This document shows, in pieces, positions 63,642 through 64,000 of a DNA stretch of 64,000 nt (positions within the stretch are counted from its first letter, which is position 1; every line of letters starts with the position of its first letter). The DNA lies in NCBI RefSeq assembly GCF_900096585.1, contig NZ_FMYH01000001.1:868001-932000 (forward strand), given 5' to 3'. This DNA is from Sanguibacter gelidistatuariae. GTDB lineage: Bacteria; Actinomycetota; Actinomycetes; Actinomycetales; Cellulomonadaceae. A model generated the notes under the pieces. The model had not been told where the DNA came from, did not search any database, and worked only from the letters and a program-made list of their open reading frames with translations. A program made the translations under genes and the position numbers.

Positions 63642-64000
63642 ACGCCCTCGACGTGGACTGGCTCGACGCCTGGTCCTTCGAGGAGGGGGCTGCGCGCGCC
63701 TCGGCGCTCTTCGAGGTGACCTTCGGCGAAGCGCCCGCCGGGGTGTGGTCTGCCCCCGGGCGCGGCAACCTCATCGGTGAGCACACCGACTACAACGGCG
63801 GGCTCGTGCTGCCCTTCGCGCTGCCGCACCGCACCTACGCGGCCATGCGGGCGCGCACGGACGGCCACATCCGACTGGTCTCCGCGCAGGAGGCAGGTGT
63901 GGTCCGGGAGATCGCTCTGGCCGACGTCGCCCCCGGCGCGGTCGACGGCTGGATCGCCTATGTCGTCGGCACGGCCTGGGCCCTTGCTCAGGAGGGCCTG
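63638..64000 (+). CDS. galK: Galactokinase (3' end outside window)
   Basis: ATP-dependent phosphorylation of galactose. Only 121 codons are inside the window. The GHMP galactose-recognition motif [15 protein letters not shown], with Gly replacing the common Val, is present near residue 45, followed by [14 protein letters not shown]. The GTG start overlaps the galT stop, so galT and galK are coupled. The ATP-binding loop and the rest lie beyond the right edge. Confidence 0.93.
   Translation, partial: MNALDVDWLDAWSFEEGAARASALFEVTFGEAPAGVWSAPGRGNLIGEHTDYNGGLVLPFALPHRTYAAMRARTDGHIRLVSAQEAGVVREIALADVAPGAVDGWIAYVVGTAWALAQEGL

Overview
The window is a very GC-rich, gene-dense actinobacterial chromosome segment. 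Mycothiol synthase next to polyphosphate kinase, many GTG starts, ATGA/GTGA stop-start overlaps and a Tad/'helicase-secretion neighbourhood' gene set point to Actinomycetia. A Micrococcales relative near Cellulomonas/Sanguibacter is my inference from style, not proven. I see no rRNA, tRNA, transposase, integrase or CRISPR array.

Layout. 1-2.8 kb: ppk (cut by the left edge) and mshD, coupled. 2.9-7.0 kb: a TetR-controlled operon with a degenerate ABC ATPase and a YhgE/Pip membrane protein. 7.0-11.0 kb: a small membrane protein and bifunctional proline catabolic PutA. 11.2-17.9 kb: a MacAB-like export cluster with two adaptor proteins and a repeat-bearing lipoprotein. 17.9-25.6 kb: central metabolism and singletons (tandem SseB-like protein, acetyl-CoA synthetase, formate/nitrite channel, old yellow enzyme, AAA ATPase, malic enzyme). 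25.8-29.4 kb: a sugar ABC importer operon without ATPase, with its own promoter and palindromic operator.

29.6-41.7 kb: HAD phosphatase, then the Tad secretion genes (CpaE/Ssd-like, TadA, TadB, TadC). These are separated from their pilin-like partners (DUF4244, TadE, TadE-like) by a 6 kb polyol-use cassette made of a mannitol-type dehydrogenase, a SorC regulator and an ABC importer. The cassette has its own operator arrays and terminators and looks inserted. The DEAH helicase that normally closes this neighbourhood lies another 12 kb away, at 54-56.6 kb.

41.9-48.7 kb: an ECF sigma factor with a zinc-finger tail, aspartate aminotransferase, and the most unusual module of the window. That module has a DapA-family gene divergent from an operon of two small paralogous proteins that resemble diaminopimelate decarboxylase with its PLP barrel removed, plus a GNAT acetyltransferase. 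An MpaB-family oxygenase and an AlkC-like glycosylase follow. 48.8-53.9 kb: an iron-siderophore importer under a DtxR-like box, divergent from a membrane-anchored metzincin protease. 56.6-58.7 kb: an ECF42-type sigma factor with a YCII/DGPF partner that has lost the DGPF segment, and a DUF2087 protein. 58.7-64 kb: a ROK repressor divergent from a galactoside operon (alpha-galactosidase, galT, galK), cut by the right edge.

All assignments rest on reading the sequence and on remembered family motifs. No database search was possible.
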